From Cystobacter fuscus (GTDB lineage: Bacteria; Myxococcota; Myxococcia; Myxococcales; Myxococcaceae): a stretch of DNA of 64,000 bases. Below the pieces are notes generated by a model. That model saw only the letters and a list, made by a program, of their open reading frames with translations, was not told the origin of the DNA and searched no databases. The first letter of the stretch is position 1. Each line of letters begins with the position of its first letter. The stretch spans positions 11,532,001-11,596,000 of the forward strand of contig NZ_CP022098.1 of the NCBI RefSeq assembly GCF_002305875.1. Reading direction: 5' to 3'. Shown here in pieces: positions 24,770 through 33,709 of the stretch. A program made the position numbers and the translations under genes.

Positions 24770-25699
24770 TCAGACCTTCTCCGCCGCGACCCGGCCGAAC
24801 AGGCCTCCGGGACGGACGAGCAGCACGAGGATCAAGAAGCCAAAGGCCACCGCGTCACGCCAGGTGCTCGCGGCATAGCCCACCACGAACTCCTCCACGA
24901 GCCCCAGCAGGAGGCCGCCCACCATGGCGCCCGGCACGTTGCCGATGCCGCCGATGACCGCCGCCACGAAGGCCTTGAGGCCCACGTACAGCCCCATCAG
25001 CGGACTCACCGAGGTGTCCTTGATGGCGTAGAGCAGACCCGCACCCGCCGCCAGCGCGCTGCCGATCATGAACGTCACCGAGATGATCCGATCGGTGGGA
25101 ATGCCCATCAGCGCCGCCACGCGGTGATCGAAGGACACCGCGCGCATCGCCCGCCCGAAGCGGGTGCGGTAGACCAGGAACTGCAGGCCCGCCATCAGAG
25201 CCACCGCCACCAGGAGCGAGATGACCTGCCAGTTCCACAGCACCACATCCGGGAACTCGGGGTCGCCGAGCGTGAACCACTGCGCCGGCTTGATGATCTG
25301 CGGGAAGGCGCGCGGCGCCGAGCCCGGCAGGAACCCGATGTCCAACTGGAAGCCGTACGAGAGCGTGAACGAGATGCCAATGGCGGTGATGAGCGCGGTG
25401 AGCCGGGGCTTCTCGCGCAACGGCCGGTAGGCGAAGCGCTCGATGAGGAAGCCCAGGAGCGCGCAGCCCACCATGGCCACGAGGAAGATGAGCAGCACGC
25501 CGCCCACCGAGCCCCGCGCCTGCCGTCCGAGCATCAAGGCCGTCGCGTAGCCCATGTACACGCCAACCATCATCACGTCGCCGTGGGCGAAGTTGATGAG
25601 CTTGAGCACGCCGTACACCATCGTGTAGCCGAGCGCGACCAGTGCGTAGATCGTGCCCGCGGCGATGCCGTTGATGAGGTGCTGGATGAGCTGGGACAT
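24770..25699 (-). CDS. livH: Branched-chain amino acid ABC transporter permease LivH
   Basis: 309 residues, about eight membrane segments. It opens MSQLIQHLINGIAAGTIYALVALGYTMVYGVL, divided here as family-typical NGIAAG and GYTMVYGVLKLINFAHGD, and has the coupling stretch GRAMRAVSFDHRVAALMGI. GGIGNVPGAMVGG near the end is also typical. Its ATG shares a base with the binding-protein stop (TAATG), so the two are coupled. Confidence 0.94.
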   Translation of the reverse strand: MSQLIQHLINGIAAGTIYALVALGYTMVYGVLKLINFAHGDVMMVGVYMGYATALMLGRQARGSVGGVLLIFLVAMVGCALLGFLIERFAYRPLREKPRLTALITAIGISFTLSYGFQLDIGFLPGSAPRAFPQIIKPAQWFTLGDPEFPDVVLWNWQVISLLVAVALMAGLQFLVYRTRFGRAMRAVSFDHRVAALMGIPTDRIISVTFMIGSALAAGAGLLYAIKDTSVSPLMGLYVGLKAFVAAVIGGIGNVPGAMVGGLLLGLVEEFVVGYAASTWRDAVAFGFLILVLLVRPGGLFGRVAAEKV

Positions 25700-26901
25700 T
25701 ACGGTTTGACAGTGGTGACGAAGTTGGCCTTGCCTTCGCCAACCTTGAGGATCACCGCCGACTTCACGGGGTTGCGCTTCTCATCCAGGGTGATGGTGCC
25801 AGCCACGCCGGGGAAGTCCTTCGTCTGGGCGATGGCGTCGCGGATGGAGGCGCCCGTCAGGTCCTTGCTCTTCTCGATGCCGGCGATCGCCACGCGAGCC
25901 GAGTCATACGCCAGCGCCGCGATCGCGTCCGGCGTGCCACCGTAGGCCGCCGTGTAGTCCGCGATGAACTTCTTCACGCGCTCATCCGGGTTCTGCGGCG
26001 AGTAGTGATTGGAGAAGTAGGCGCCATCCAGCGCATCGCCGGCCAGCTCGAACAGCTTCTCCGAGTCCCAGCCGTCCCCACCCAGCAGCGGCACCGACAG
26101 ACCCAGCTCGCGCGCCTGGCGGGCGATGAGGCCCACGTCGTTGTAGTAGCCCGGGACGTAGATGGCCTGCGGCTTCGTCTTCTTGATGGCGGTGAGCTGC
26201 GCGCGGAAGTCGGTGTCGCCCTGCGAGTAGCTCTCCGTGGTCAGCACCTTGCCGCCCAGCTCCGAGAACTTCTGGGTGAACACCTCCTTGAGGCCGATGG
26301 AGTAGGCGCTCTTGTTGTCCTGGAGGACGGCGACCTGGTCCAGCTTCAGGTTCTCGCGCGCGAACTTCGCCATCACGAAGCCCTGGAACGGGTCGATGAA
26401 GCAGACGCGGAAGATGTAGTCACCCTTCTCCGTCACGGACGGATTGGTCGAGGCGGGGGTGATCATCGGCACTCCGGCCGCCTGCGCCTTCTCGGCCATG
26501 GCCAGGGAGTTGGACGAAGCCACATCGCCGAGGATGACCAGCACCTTGTCCTGGGTGACGAGGCGGGTGGTCGCCTGGGCCGCCTCCTCGGGCTTGCTCT
26601 GGTTGTCGTAGACGCGCACCGCGAGCTTCTTGCCCTTCACCCCGCCCGCGGCATTGGCCTCCTTGACGGCCATTTCCACACCGCGCTGCGTCGACACACC
26701 GAAGGTCGCCTGGGAGCCGGTGAGGCTGCTCACCTCACCCAGCAGCAGGGTGTCGGCGGCGGGCGGCGTGCCCCCCGTGGGAGCAGGCTGGGCGGCCTGG
26801 CCCTGAGAGTCCGTACCAGCGGGAGTAGGCTGCGACTTCTTTTCGCAGGCAGCCGAAAAGAGCGCGAACACTGCGAGAAACAGCGGAGTGAAACGGCGCA
26901 T
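25699..26901 (-). CDS. Branched-chain amino acid ABC transporter substrate-binding lipoprotein
   Basis: 400 residues, first gene of the liv operon. Signal with lipobox SAAC, then a Pro/Gln-rich linker and a type I periplasmic-binding fold beginning LLLGEVSSLTGSQATFG. Blocks ILGDVASSNSLAM, PMITPASTNPSVTEKGDYIFR and VPGYYNDVGLIARQAREL match Leu/Ile/Val-binding proteins (LivJ/LivK). The ATG at 26901 is chosen because GAGGA stands eight bases upstream; a GTG fifteen bases earlier is less well placed. The actual ligand could be another amino acid or amide. The 253 bases upstream form the promoter gap with the divergent gene at 27155. Confidence 0.9.
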   Translation of the reverse strand: MRRFTPLFLAVFALFSAACEKKSQPTPAGTDSQGQAAQPAPTGGTPPAADTLLLGEVSSLTGSQATFGVSTQRGVEMAVKEANAAGGVKGKKLAVRVYDNQSKPEEAAQATTRLVTQDKVLVILGDVASSNSLAMAEKAQAAGVPMITPASTNPSVTEKGDYIFRVCFIDPFQGFVMAKFARENLKLDQVAVLQDNKSAYSIGLKEVFTQKFSELGGKVLTTESYSQGDTDFRAQLTAIKKTKPQAIYVPGYYNDVGLIARQARELGLSVPLLGGDGWDSEKLFELAGDALDGAYFSNHYSPQNPDERVKKFIADYTAAYGGTPDAIAALAYDSARVAIAGIEKSKDLTGASIRDAIAQTKDFPGVAGTITLDEKRNPVKSAVILKVGEGKANFVTTVKP

Positions 26902-27154
26902 GGGAGGCGTCCTCACGAGACCAGGGGATGTGGCAAGGCCCGGGTTTTCTATGGGGAGCCGATTGAGGGGTCAAGCACGCAACCGTTTCCCCGGGCCTCC
27001 GGGGGCCTTTTCTCGATTCCAAAGGCAGCCTTCCCGCCCCATGAGGAGCCGCCAGCCCACCGAGCGCCTCCCCCCGGGCCCTCCCACGCGAAGGTGCCCT
27101 TCCCACCGTGGGATCTCCATCTTTCTCCTGGAGCCAACCGCGAGGAGGCGGATC

Positions 27155-27859
27155 ATGTATCAACGCGAGGGAATCAAGGAAGGCATGACCGTTCGCAGCG
27201 TCGACGGGCACCGGTTGGGCAGGGTGTACGCCGTGGGCGAGAGCGAATTCCACATCGAGAAGGGACTCTTCTTCCCCAAGGACTACTCCGTGCGCTACTC
27301 GGAGGTGGGGGACATCGTGGAGGGGGAGATCATCCTGGCCCACGGCAAGGACAGTCTGCGTCCCTTCGCCACCAGTGAACTCCACGACATCGATCCCCTG
27401 GACTCGGGCCGGGTCGGAAGCGCCCCCGCCGACACCGCGGCGGTGGAGCGGGACATGGCCCGGAGCGACCCGGACGCCTATGCGGCCCTGCCCATGAGCC
27501 GCCGCATCGAGGGCCTGCGGACCGAGGACCTGGGCAACCAGGGCATCGGAGCGCGCAACACGGAAGGTGCCGCGGCCAGCCCCTTCCTGACGGAAGAGGA
27601 CCGGGCCCGGGACCGCGCCATCGAGCAGCCCGCGCCGAAGGTCCTCCCCCAGGAGCCGGGAATCGGCCTGCCCCTGCGCCACGAGGGCACCCGGCCCGAG
27701 ATGCGCGCCTCGACCCCGGAGGAGGAGCCCACCGTCATCGTCGAGGACGAGCTCTACGAGGAGACGCGTCGGCTGGACATGCGCGGAGACGCCGACCCGA
27801 GCTCCGCGCGCCGGTTGAACCTCAGCGGCGAGCAGGATCCCAAGAAGCGCGGATTCTGA
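27155..27859 (+). CDS. PRC-barrel-like / DUF2171-type hypothetical protein
   Basis: 234 residues. The N-terminal 70 residues (IKEGMTVRSVDGHRLGRVYAVGE, then FHIEKGLFFPKDYSVRYSEV) fit a small PRC-barrel/DUF2171 fold, seen in stress-linked proteins that bind other proteins or metabolites. The rest is acidic, low in hydrophobics and probably disordered, ending with NLSGEQDPKKRGF. No signal peptide, so cytoplasmic. GAGGAGG lies before the ATG at 27155. Its stop is only three bases from the end of the convergent kinase gene. Function unknown; such proteins are often induced by osmotic or starvation stress. Confidence 0.7.
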   Translation: MYQREGIKEGMTVRSVDGHRLGRVYAVGESEFHIEKGLFFPKDYSVRYSEVGDIVEGEIILAHGKDSLRPFATSELHDIDPLDSGRVGSAPADTAAVERDMARSDPDAYAALPMSRRIEGLRTEDLGNQGIGARNTEGAAASPFLTEEDRARDRAIEQPAPKVLPQEPGIGLPLRHEGTRPEMRASTPEEEPTVIVEDELYEETRRLDMRGDADPSSARRLNLSGEQDPKKRGF

Positions 27860-27862
27860 GCC

Positions 27863-29356
27863 TCAGCGCTTCGCGTCCCCCCGCACGGTGGGGGGCGCCA
27901 CCGCCGGCGGACCGGACAGCTTGCCCGCGCCGAGGTGGACGCGCTCCAGGCGCTCGAAGCCATGCAGGCGCTCGGGGAAGTGCGTGGCCATGAGCTGCCC
28001 CAGGTCCCCCTCCCGCGCCGGCGGGCACACCCGGAGCAGGGCCTCGGCCATCTGGAGCGCATGCGCGAAGCGCTGCTCCGGCTTCTTGGCCAGGGCCTTG
28101 TCCAACACCTCCCACAGCCCGAGCGACATGCCCTCGGGCCGCGTCAACCGATCCAGGCAGATGGCGTGCATGGACTCCACCTCCTCGCCCCGGTCGAAGG
28201 CGCGCGTGCCGGTGAGGGCCTCGTAGAGGATGAGTCCCATGGCGAAGAGATCGCTGCGCGCGTCCAGGGACTGGCCCCGGGCCTGTTCCGGAGACATGTA
28301 GAGCGGCTTGCCCTTGACGATGCCCGGCAGGGTGACCGTGCGCTGGGCGCGCGCCTTGGCCACGCCGAAGTCCAGCACCTTCACCCGCCCGTCGAAGCCC
28401 ACCATCAGGTTGTGCGGGGACAGGTCCCGGTGCACCAACTGCAACGGGTGCCCATCCTCGCCGCGCGCACGGTGGGCCGCGTGCAGGCCGTGGAGCGCCT
28501 GCACCACGATGGCCACCACCATCGCGGGGGAGGGCCGGGTGACCGCCAGCAGCCGATCGAAATCCACCCCGCGCACCAGCTCCATCACCAGGAAGTAGGC
28601 CCCCTGTGACTCACCGAAGTCGTGGAAGGTGACGAGGTTGGGGTGGGACAGCCGCAGGCCGATCCGCGCCTCGTCCAGGAACTGCTTCACCATGTCCGGA
28701 TCCGACGCCAGGTGGGGGAGGATCCGCTTGAGCGCCACCAGCCGGCCGAGCCCCTCCGGCCCTCGCGTGCGCGCCACCAGCACCTGCGCCATGCCGCCCG
28801 AGCCCAGCGGCGTCACCAGCTCATAGCGGCCGATCCGTCCGCGCGTTCCCGACAGGGGATCCTCGGGGGCCAGCTCGTCCAGCCGCTCCAGCACGTTGCG
28901 CCCATCGGCCAGCGCGATGAAGGCCAGGAGCGCGTTGTCGAGCTGATCCGCCATGGCGTCCACCAGCTTCATCACCAGCGCGCCGCCATCGTCGAAGCGG
29001 CCCTCCACCACCAGCCCCATCGTGCCCAGTTCCAGGCGGCCGAGCGCCAGCGGAGCACAGAAGAGCATGCGCTCGGGGGACAGGCGGCGGCAGCCCTTCC
29101 AGCCCGCGGCCTCGAAGACGTCCGCCCCCAGCCGGCCCGAGACACGGGTGAGCACCGGCCCCGTGGTGCCCCGGAGGCTGATGAAACCCGCCGAGGCGTG
29201 CACCAGCCGGGCGCACTGCGTGAGGAAGACATCCACCGCCGCGTCGAGGTTCAACCCCCGCTCCAGGCAGTCCTCGAGGATGTCGTCCGCCATCCGCACC
29301 ACGGCGGTCAGGCCGCGCAGGAAGGCGACCTCGGCTTCGAGCGAAGGGAAATCCAC
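27863..29356 (-). CDS. Ser/Thr protein kinase with N-terminal GAF-like domain
   Basis: 497 residues. Residues about 30-148 look like a GAF sensor domain. The Hanks-type kinase domain starts near 178 with the Gly loop LGSGGMAQV, the ATP Lys in VALKRIL, catalytic loop VHRDLSPHN, metal-binding DFGVAK and KPLYMSPEQARGQ. The HRDLSPHN variant (Ser for Lys) is common in myxobacterial kinases; the missing catalytic-loop Lys may lower activity. No membrane segment, so a soluble sensor kinase. Begins at a GTG 53 bases after the chaperone gene, so grpE, dnaK and the kinase likely form one operon. Targets unknown; control of the chaperone or of EPS is a reasonable guess. Confidence 0.88.
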   Translation of the reverse strand: MDFPSLEAEVAFLRGLTAVVRMADDILEDCLERGLNLDAAVDVFLTQCARLVHASAGFISLRGTTGPVLTRVSGRLGADVFEAAGWKGCRRLSPERMLFCAPLALGRLELGTMGLVVEGRFDDGGALVMKLVDAMADQLDNALLAFIALADGRNVLERLDELAPEDPLSGTRGRIGRYELVTPLGSGGMAQVLVARTRGPEGLGRLVALKRILPHLASDPDMVKQFLDEARIGLRLSHPNLVTFHDFGESQGAYFLVMELVRGVDFDRLLAVTRPSPAMVVAIVVQALHGLHAAHRARGEDGHPLQLVHRDLSPHNLMVGFDGRVKVLDFGVAKARAQRTVTLPGIVKGKPLYMSPEQARGQSLDARSDLFAMGLILYEALTGTRAFDRGEEVESMHAICLDRLTRPEGMSLGLWEVLDKALAKKPEQRFAHALQMAEALLRVCPPAREGDLGQLMATHFPERLHGFERLERVHLGAGKLSGPPAVAPPTVRGDAKR

Positions 29357-29409
29357 GAGACGTATTGAACACCGGAGACGAGGGCCTCGGGAAGAGGCCC
29401 CGCGTCACC

Positions 29410-31242
29410 TCACGAGCTCGCCTTGGACTGATCCGCGTAGAGGGCGTCCGCGATGCGGTAGGCGCTCGTCTCCAGCTTCTGGTAGGCCTCGCGCACCGCC
29501 GCCGCGTCCGACCCCTGGAGCGTCTCCCTGAGGTGGTCCAGGTCGGCCTTGATTTCCGTGCGGTCCTTCTCCTGGAGGACGTTGCCGTACTCCTCGAGGC
29601 TCTTCTCCGTGGTGTAGATGAGCGAGTCGGCGTTGTTGCGCAGCTCGGCCAGCTCCTTCTTCAGCTTGTCGTTGGACTGGTTGGCCTGGGCGTCGGAGAT
29701 CATCGACTGGATCTCCGACTCGGTCAGGCCCGAGTTGCCCACCACGCGCACCTGCTGCACCTTGCCGGTGCCCAGGTCCTTGGCGCTCACGTGCACGATG
29801 CCGTTGACGTCGATGTCGAAGGAGACCTCGATCTGCGGCACGCCACGGGGCGCCGGGGGAATGCCCACCAGCTCGAAGCGCGCCAGCGTCTTGTTGTCCA
29901 CCGCCATCTCGCGCTCGCCCTGCAGCACGTGCACGCTCACCAGCGGCTGGTTGTCCACCGCGGTGGAGAACACCTGGCCCTTCTTGCAGGGAATGGTGGT
30001 GTTCTTGTCGATGATCTTCGTGAACACGCCGCCCGCCGTCTCCACGCCCAGCGACAACGGCGTCACGTCCAGCAGGAGGACGTCCTTCACCTCGCCCTTG
30101 AGCACGCCGCCCTGGATGGCCGCGCCCACGGCGACGACCTCGTCCGGGTTGATGCCCTTGTGCGGCTCCTTGCCGAAGAACTCCTTCACCTTCTGCTGCA
30201 CCGCCGGCATGCGCGTCATGCCGCCCACCAGCAACACCTGGTGGATCTGCTGCGCGGGAATGCCCGCGTCCTTGAGCGCGATGCGGCACGGCTCGATGGA
30301 GCGCTCCACCAGGTCCGACACCAGGGACTCGAAGGTGGTGCGCTCGATCGTCTCGGTGAGGTGCTTGGGGCCGGTGGCGTCCGCGGTGATGAAGGGGAGG
30401 TTGACCTCGGTCTCCGTCGCGCTGGACAGCTCGTGCTTGGCGCGCTCGGAGGCCTCCTTCAGGCGCTGCAGCGCCATGCGGTCCCTGCGCAGGTCCAACC
30501 CGTTGTTCTGCTCGGCGAAGCGCTTGGCCAGGAAGTCGATGAGGCGCTGATCGAAGTCCTCGCCGCCCAGGAACGTGTCGCCGTTGGTGCTCTTGACCTC
30601 GAAGACGCCCGAGTTGAGCTCCAGGATGGAGATATCGAACGTGCCGCCGCCCAGGTCGTACACCGCGATGCGCTCGGCGTTCGTCTCGCGCACCTTGTCC
30701 AGACCGTAGGCGAGCGCCGCGGCCGTGGGCTCGTTGATGATGCGCAGCACGTTGAGGCCGGCGATGCGGCCCGCGTCCTTGGTGGCCTGGCGCTGGCTGT
30801 CATTGAAGTAGGCGGGCACGGTGATGACCGCCTCGGTCACGGGCTCGCCGAGGTAGTCCTCCGCCGTCTGCTTCATCTTCATCAGCACGATGGCGCTGAT
30901 CTCCGGCGGGCTGTAGCCCTTGCCGCGGCTCTCCACCCACGCGTCCCCATTGGGGCTGGGCACCACGCGGAAGGGACTCACGCTGATGGCCTTCTTGGCC
31001 TCGGGCGAGTCGAACTTGCGGCCGATGAGCCGCTTGACGGCGAAGACGGTGTTCTCGGGATTGGTGATGGCCTGCCGCTTGGCGATCTGCCCCACCAGGC
31101 GCTCACCGGACTCGGTGAAGCCCACCATCGAGGGGGTGGTGCGGCTGCCCTCGCTGTTGGGGATGACCACCGGCTCGCCGCCTTCCATCACGGCCACGCA
31201 GGAGTTCGTCGTCCCCAGATCGATTCCAATGACCTTGCCCAT
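29410..31242 (-). CDS. dnaK: DnaK/Hsp70-family chaperone, SglK-like
   Basis: 610 residues. The ATPase domain shows [58 protein letters not shown] and [13 protein letters not shown]. The substrate domain includes [11 protein letters not shown] and NTTIPCKK. It ends YADQSKASS, lacking the Gly-rich linker and acidic EEV-type tail of housekeeping DnaK, so it is probably a specialised paralogue. In Myxococcus xanthus the Hsp70 SglK, encoded after the GrpE-like GrpS, is needed for extracellular fibrils and social motility. The grpE-dnaK order with a 6-base gap, absence of dnaJ and the dif operon in the same window support that identity, which remains an inference. Confidence 0.9.
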   Translation of the reverse strand: MGKVIGIDLGTTNSCVAVMEGGEPVVIPNSEGSRTTPSMVGFTESGERLVGQIAKRQAITNPENTVFAVKRLIGRKFDSPEAKKAISVSPFRVVPSPNGDAWVESRGKGYSPPEISAIVLMKMKQTAEDYLGEPVTEAVITVPAYFNDSQRQATKDAGRIAGLNVLRIINEPTAAALAYGLDKVRETNAERIAVYDLGGGTFDISILELNSGVFEVKSTNGDTFLGGEDFDQRLIDFLAKRFAEQNNGLDLRRDRMALQRLKEASERAKHELSSATETEVNLPFITADATGPKHLTETIERTTFESLVSDLVERSIEPCRIALKDAGIPAQQIHQVLLVGGMTRMPAVQQKVKEFFGKEPHKGINPDEVVAVGAAIQGGVLKGEVKDVLLLDVTPLSLGVETAGGVFTKIIDKNTTIPCKKGQVFSTAVDNQPLVSVHVLQGEREMAVDNKTLARFELVGIPPAPRGVPQIEVSFDIDVNGIVHVSAKDLGTGKVQQVRVVGNSGLTESEIQSMISDAQANQSNDKLKKELAELRNNADSLIYTTEKSLEEYGNVLQEKDRTEIKADLDHLRETLQGSDAAAVREAYQKLETSAYRIADALYADQSKASS

Positions 31243-31248
31243 GGCGTT

Positions 31249-32124
31249 CTATTGGCCCTCACCGGGTGTGTTGCCGGGCTGCGCGGAAGTGGCCCCCCCC
31301 GTGGGCGCACTCCCCGGCGTTGTGCTGGAAGCCGGCTCGGGCCTGGCTCCCTCGGGAGCGCGCGCCACCACCACCAGCGCGGGGCGCATGAGCCGATCAT
31401 TGAGCAGGTAGCCGCGCACGGCCTCGTAGACGACGTGCCCCGGAGGCACGGTGGCGCTCTCCACCTGCTGCATGGCCTCGTGCAGGCGGGGATCGAAGGG
31501 CTGGCCCACGGCGGAGAAACCCTTGACGCCCTGCTTGCCCATGGCGCTGTCGAACAGCTTGCGCGTCATCTCCACGCCGGTGCGGAAGGCCTCGAAGTCG
31601 GTGGACTTCTGGGCCGCCTCCAGCGCGCGATCCAGGTTGTCGAGCACCGGGAGGAAGTCCTTGAGCAGGCGCTCGAGGCCGAACTTCTGGAGCTCCTCCT
31701 TCTCCTTCTGGGCGCGCTTCTTGTAGTTCTCCAGGTCGGCCGTGGCGCGCAGGGCGCGCTCGTGGCTCTCCTTGAGGCGCTCCATCGTCTCGCGGCTCTT
31801 GGTCTGACTGAACTCGAGCTGGGCGCGGGCCTCCTCCAGCTCGCGCTGGACGGTCTCCAGACGCTGACGCGTATCCGTCAGGGCGGCCATGGCCGGGCCC
31901 GAGCCGGAACCACCCTCGCCGAGGACGGACGGGGGAATGTCCACCTCCAGGGTCATTGCCTCGGGGATATCCACTTCCAGCGTTCTACCCCCCTCCGGAA
32001 CATCCCCATCCCCACTCGCGGGAGGATGGGCACGCCGCTCGACGCTCTTGAGCGCCTCGTCGATGACGTCCTGAGAGATATCCGCCTGGATGCTGCCCTT
32101 CTCATCACGATTGGAGCCGGCCAC
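31249..32124 (-). CDS. grpE: GrpE nucleotide exchange factor, GrpS-like
   Basis: 291 residues. The GrpE core (about 95-240) has a long coiled coil ([20 protein letters not shown] to EELQKF), then [19 protein letters not shown] and the beta domain [14 protein letters not shown] and [24 protein letters not shown]. The first 70 residues contain a doubled LEVDIP motif, and about 35 Pro/Gly/Thr-rich residues follow the core. It releases ADP from the partner Hsp70 that starts six bases later. The likely start is a GTG at 32124, with no ribosome-binding site but a promoter-like pair ending seven bases away, so the mRNA may be leaderless. Upstream in-frame codons show no conservation-like pattern. 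Confidence 0.88.
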   Translation of the reverse strand: MAGSNRDEKGSIQADISQDVIDEALKSVERRAHPPASGDGDVPEGGRTLEVDIPEAMTLEVDIPPSVLGEGGSGSGPAMAALTDTRQRLETVQRELEEARAQLEFSQTKSRETMERLKESHERALRATADLENYKKRAQKEKEELQKFGLERLLKDFLPVLDNLDRALEAAQKSTDFEAFRTGVEMTRKLFDSAMGKQGVKGFSAVGQPFDPRLHEAMQQVESATVPPGHVVYEAVRGYLLNDRLMRPALVVVARAPEGARPEPASSTTPGSAPTGGATSAQPGNTPGEGQ

Positions 32125-32130
32125 GCGCGC

Positions 32131-32159
32131 ACTATGGCATGGGGCGCGGGTTGATCCAA
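32131..32159 (-). promoter_or_regulatory. Candidate sigma-70-type promoter of the grpE-dnaK operon
   Basis: On the minus strand TTGGAT (32159-32154) and CATAGT (32136-32131) stand 17 bases apart. A start of transcription seven bases on would fall at or next to the grpE GTG. Three and four of six bases match the consensus boxes. Confidence 0.35.
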
Positions 32160-32208
32160 CGCCCACGGCCCAAGGCCCCACGCCTGCTCCGACGGCCGCT
32201 CGTGGACC

Positions 32209-32733
32209 TCAGGAGGCCGGACGAGCGGGCTTCTTGCGGCCGATCGACTTGGGGGAACTCGCCTTCCTGGCCGCCGACTTCTTCGCGGCGGTCTTGACGG
32301 GAGCGGTCTTGGCCGAGGGCTTCTTGCGGCCGATCGACTTGGAGGTGCCTGCCTTGGCCGCCGTCTTGGCCTCGGGAGGCGCCGGAGGCGTGGGGGGCAC
32401 CGGAGGCGGAGGAGGCGCCGACGAGGTCCGGGGCGCGGGAGGCACCGGAGGCGGGGGAGAGGCGGAAGAGGAATGTCTGTCGAAGGCCCCCTCGACGGTC
32501 TCCTCCACGCGGCGCACGGCGGACTCCAGGTGATCCGCGGCCTGCTTGCCCGTCGCCACCGCCCAGACGCGCAGGTTCTGAAGCCCCTCCTTCACCTTGG
32601 CCTGGTTGTTCGGGTCCTGCACCTCCACGAGCAGCCGCTGTGCCTCGGTCTTGAGGTCGTCGCCCGTACGCTTGAGCTCCTCACCCGTGCGCTTGAGGAA
32701 GTCCATCAACTGCTTGTCCCACTTCTCGGCCAT
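32209..32733 (-). CDS. Hypothetical protein with histone-H1-like basic Lys/Ala/Pro tail
   Basis: 174 residues. The first 85 residues are predicted helical and amphipathic (KWDKQLMDFLKRTGEELKRT, then LLVEVQDPNN), phasin-like. Then comes a Pro-rich stretch (PPPPVPPAP repeated) and a basic tail with AAKK and two copies of KSIGRKKP. Such AAKK/Pro tails resemble eukaryotic histone H1 and occur in several myxobacterial DNA-binding proteins. GGAGG eight bases before the ATG supports 32733. It ends 84 bases before grpE on the same strand. Possible roles are nucleoid binding or binding of another polyanion; not proven by sequence. Confidence 0.72.
   Translation of the reverse strand: MAEKWDKQLMDFLKRTGEELKRTGDDLKTEAQRLLVEVQDPNNQAKVKEGLQNLRVWAVATGKQAADHLESAVRRVEETVEGAFDRHSSSASPPPPVPPAPRTSSAPPPPPVPPTPPAPPEAKTAAKAGTSKSIGRKKPSAKTAPVKTAAKKSAARKASSPKSIGRKKPARPAS
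32227..32342. repeat. Pair of 26-base direct repeats, 90 bases apart
   Basis: The same 26 bases occur at 32227-32252 and 32317-32342, inside the gene at 32209-32733. They encode the KSIGRKKP motif in the same frame, so a 30-codon unit of the basic tail was duplicated. Confidence 0.85.
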
Positions 32734-32862
32734 TGTCGTTGCCTCCCCAGGACAGCCAGTGCGTCCATCTGACTGCACCCTTACGCAATGCGCAAAACAA
32801 TCTTGCGGGCTCATCTCACGAATCGGACAGTCGCGACATGCTAAGGGCACCCGGTCCCGCCC

Positions 32863-33708
32863 ATGCATCCTTCCCGCCTCTACCTGCTCGCCGCCGCCGC
32901 GCTCTGGTCCACCGCGGGCGTCATCGTGAAGCTGTCCACCCTGAGCGCCTGGCAGCTCGCCTCTGGTCGTTCGCTCATCGCCGCCGGGGCGCTCGCGCTC
33001 GCCCTCCCCGCGGGGCGCAAACGGCCCTCGGCTCGTGGGCTCCTGGCCACGCTGGCCTACGCGGCCACCGTGGTGACGTTCATCGTGGCCAACAAGCTCA
33101 CCACCTCGGCCAACGCCATCTTCCTGCAGGACACCGCGCCGCTCTACGTGCTGCTGCTCTCGCCACTGGTGCTCGGTGAGCGCCCCTCGCGCGGCGAGTG
33201 GATGGCCGTGCCCGTGTTCCTGCTCGGCCTGAGCCTCTTCTTCCTCGACCAGCTCAACCCCGGCCAGTTCTGGGGCAACATGGTGGCCCTGGGCTCGGGC
33301 GTCACCTTCGCGCTGTGCATCCTCGGGCTGCGCGCGACCCGCGGCGAGGGCACCTCCGTGCTCGTGTGGGGCAACGTCCTCGCGGGCCTCGCCACGCTGG
33401 TGCCCGCCCTCGAGGGGCCCCGCCCCACGGCGATGGATCTCGGGATGCTCGTCTTCCTCGGCGTGTTCCAGCTCGGGTGCGCCTATGCGCTCTTCGAGCG
33501 GGGACTGCGCGAGACGCCCGCGCTGGAGGCCTCGCTGCTCATCCTGCTCGAGCCGGTGCTCAACCCCGTGTGGACCTTCCTCTTCGCGGGCGAGCGGCCC
33601 GGCCCCTGGGCGCTCGTGGGCGGCACCATCATCCTCCTGGCCACCGCGTGGCGCACGCTGAGCGCCACGCCCTCGGGCCGCAGCCCCCCCGCGCGAGAAG
33701 AGACCTGA
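32863..33708 (+). CDS. EamA/DMT-family membrane transporter
   Basis: 281 residues with about ten membrane segments in two EamA halves. The family marks ALWSTAGVIVKLS, TSANAIFLQDTAPLYVLLLSPLVLGERPSRGEW and, in the second half, ETPALEASLLILLEPVLNPVWTFLFAGERPGPW, each mark a repeat end. Members export amino acids, metabolites or drugs; substrate unknown. It stands alone, and its stop is one base from the stop of the convergent monooxygenase. Confidence 0.88.
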   Translation: MHPSRLYLLAAAALWSTAGVIVKLSTLSAWQLASGRSLIAAGALALALPAGRKRPSARGLLATLAYAATVVTFIVANKLTTSANAIFLQDTAPLYVLLLSPLVLGERPSRGEWMAVPVFLLGLSLFFLDQLNPGQFWGNMVALGSGVTFALCILGLRATRGEGTSVLVWGNVLAGLATLVPALEGPRPTAMDLGMLVFLGVFQLGCAYALFERGLRETPALEASLLILLEPVLNPVWTFLFAGERPGPWALVGGTIILLATAWRTLSATPSGRSPPAREET

Positions 33709-33709
33709 G

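Noticed and set aside
32131-32181. Sigma-32 heat-shock promoter for grpE
   Set aside because: A CCCCAT box is present, but no CTTGAA-like box lies at the right distance; the sigma-70-like pair fits better.
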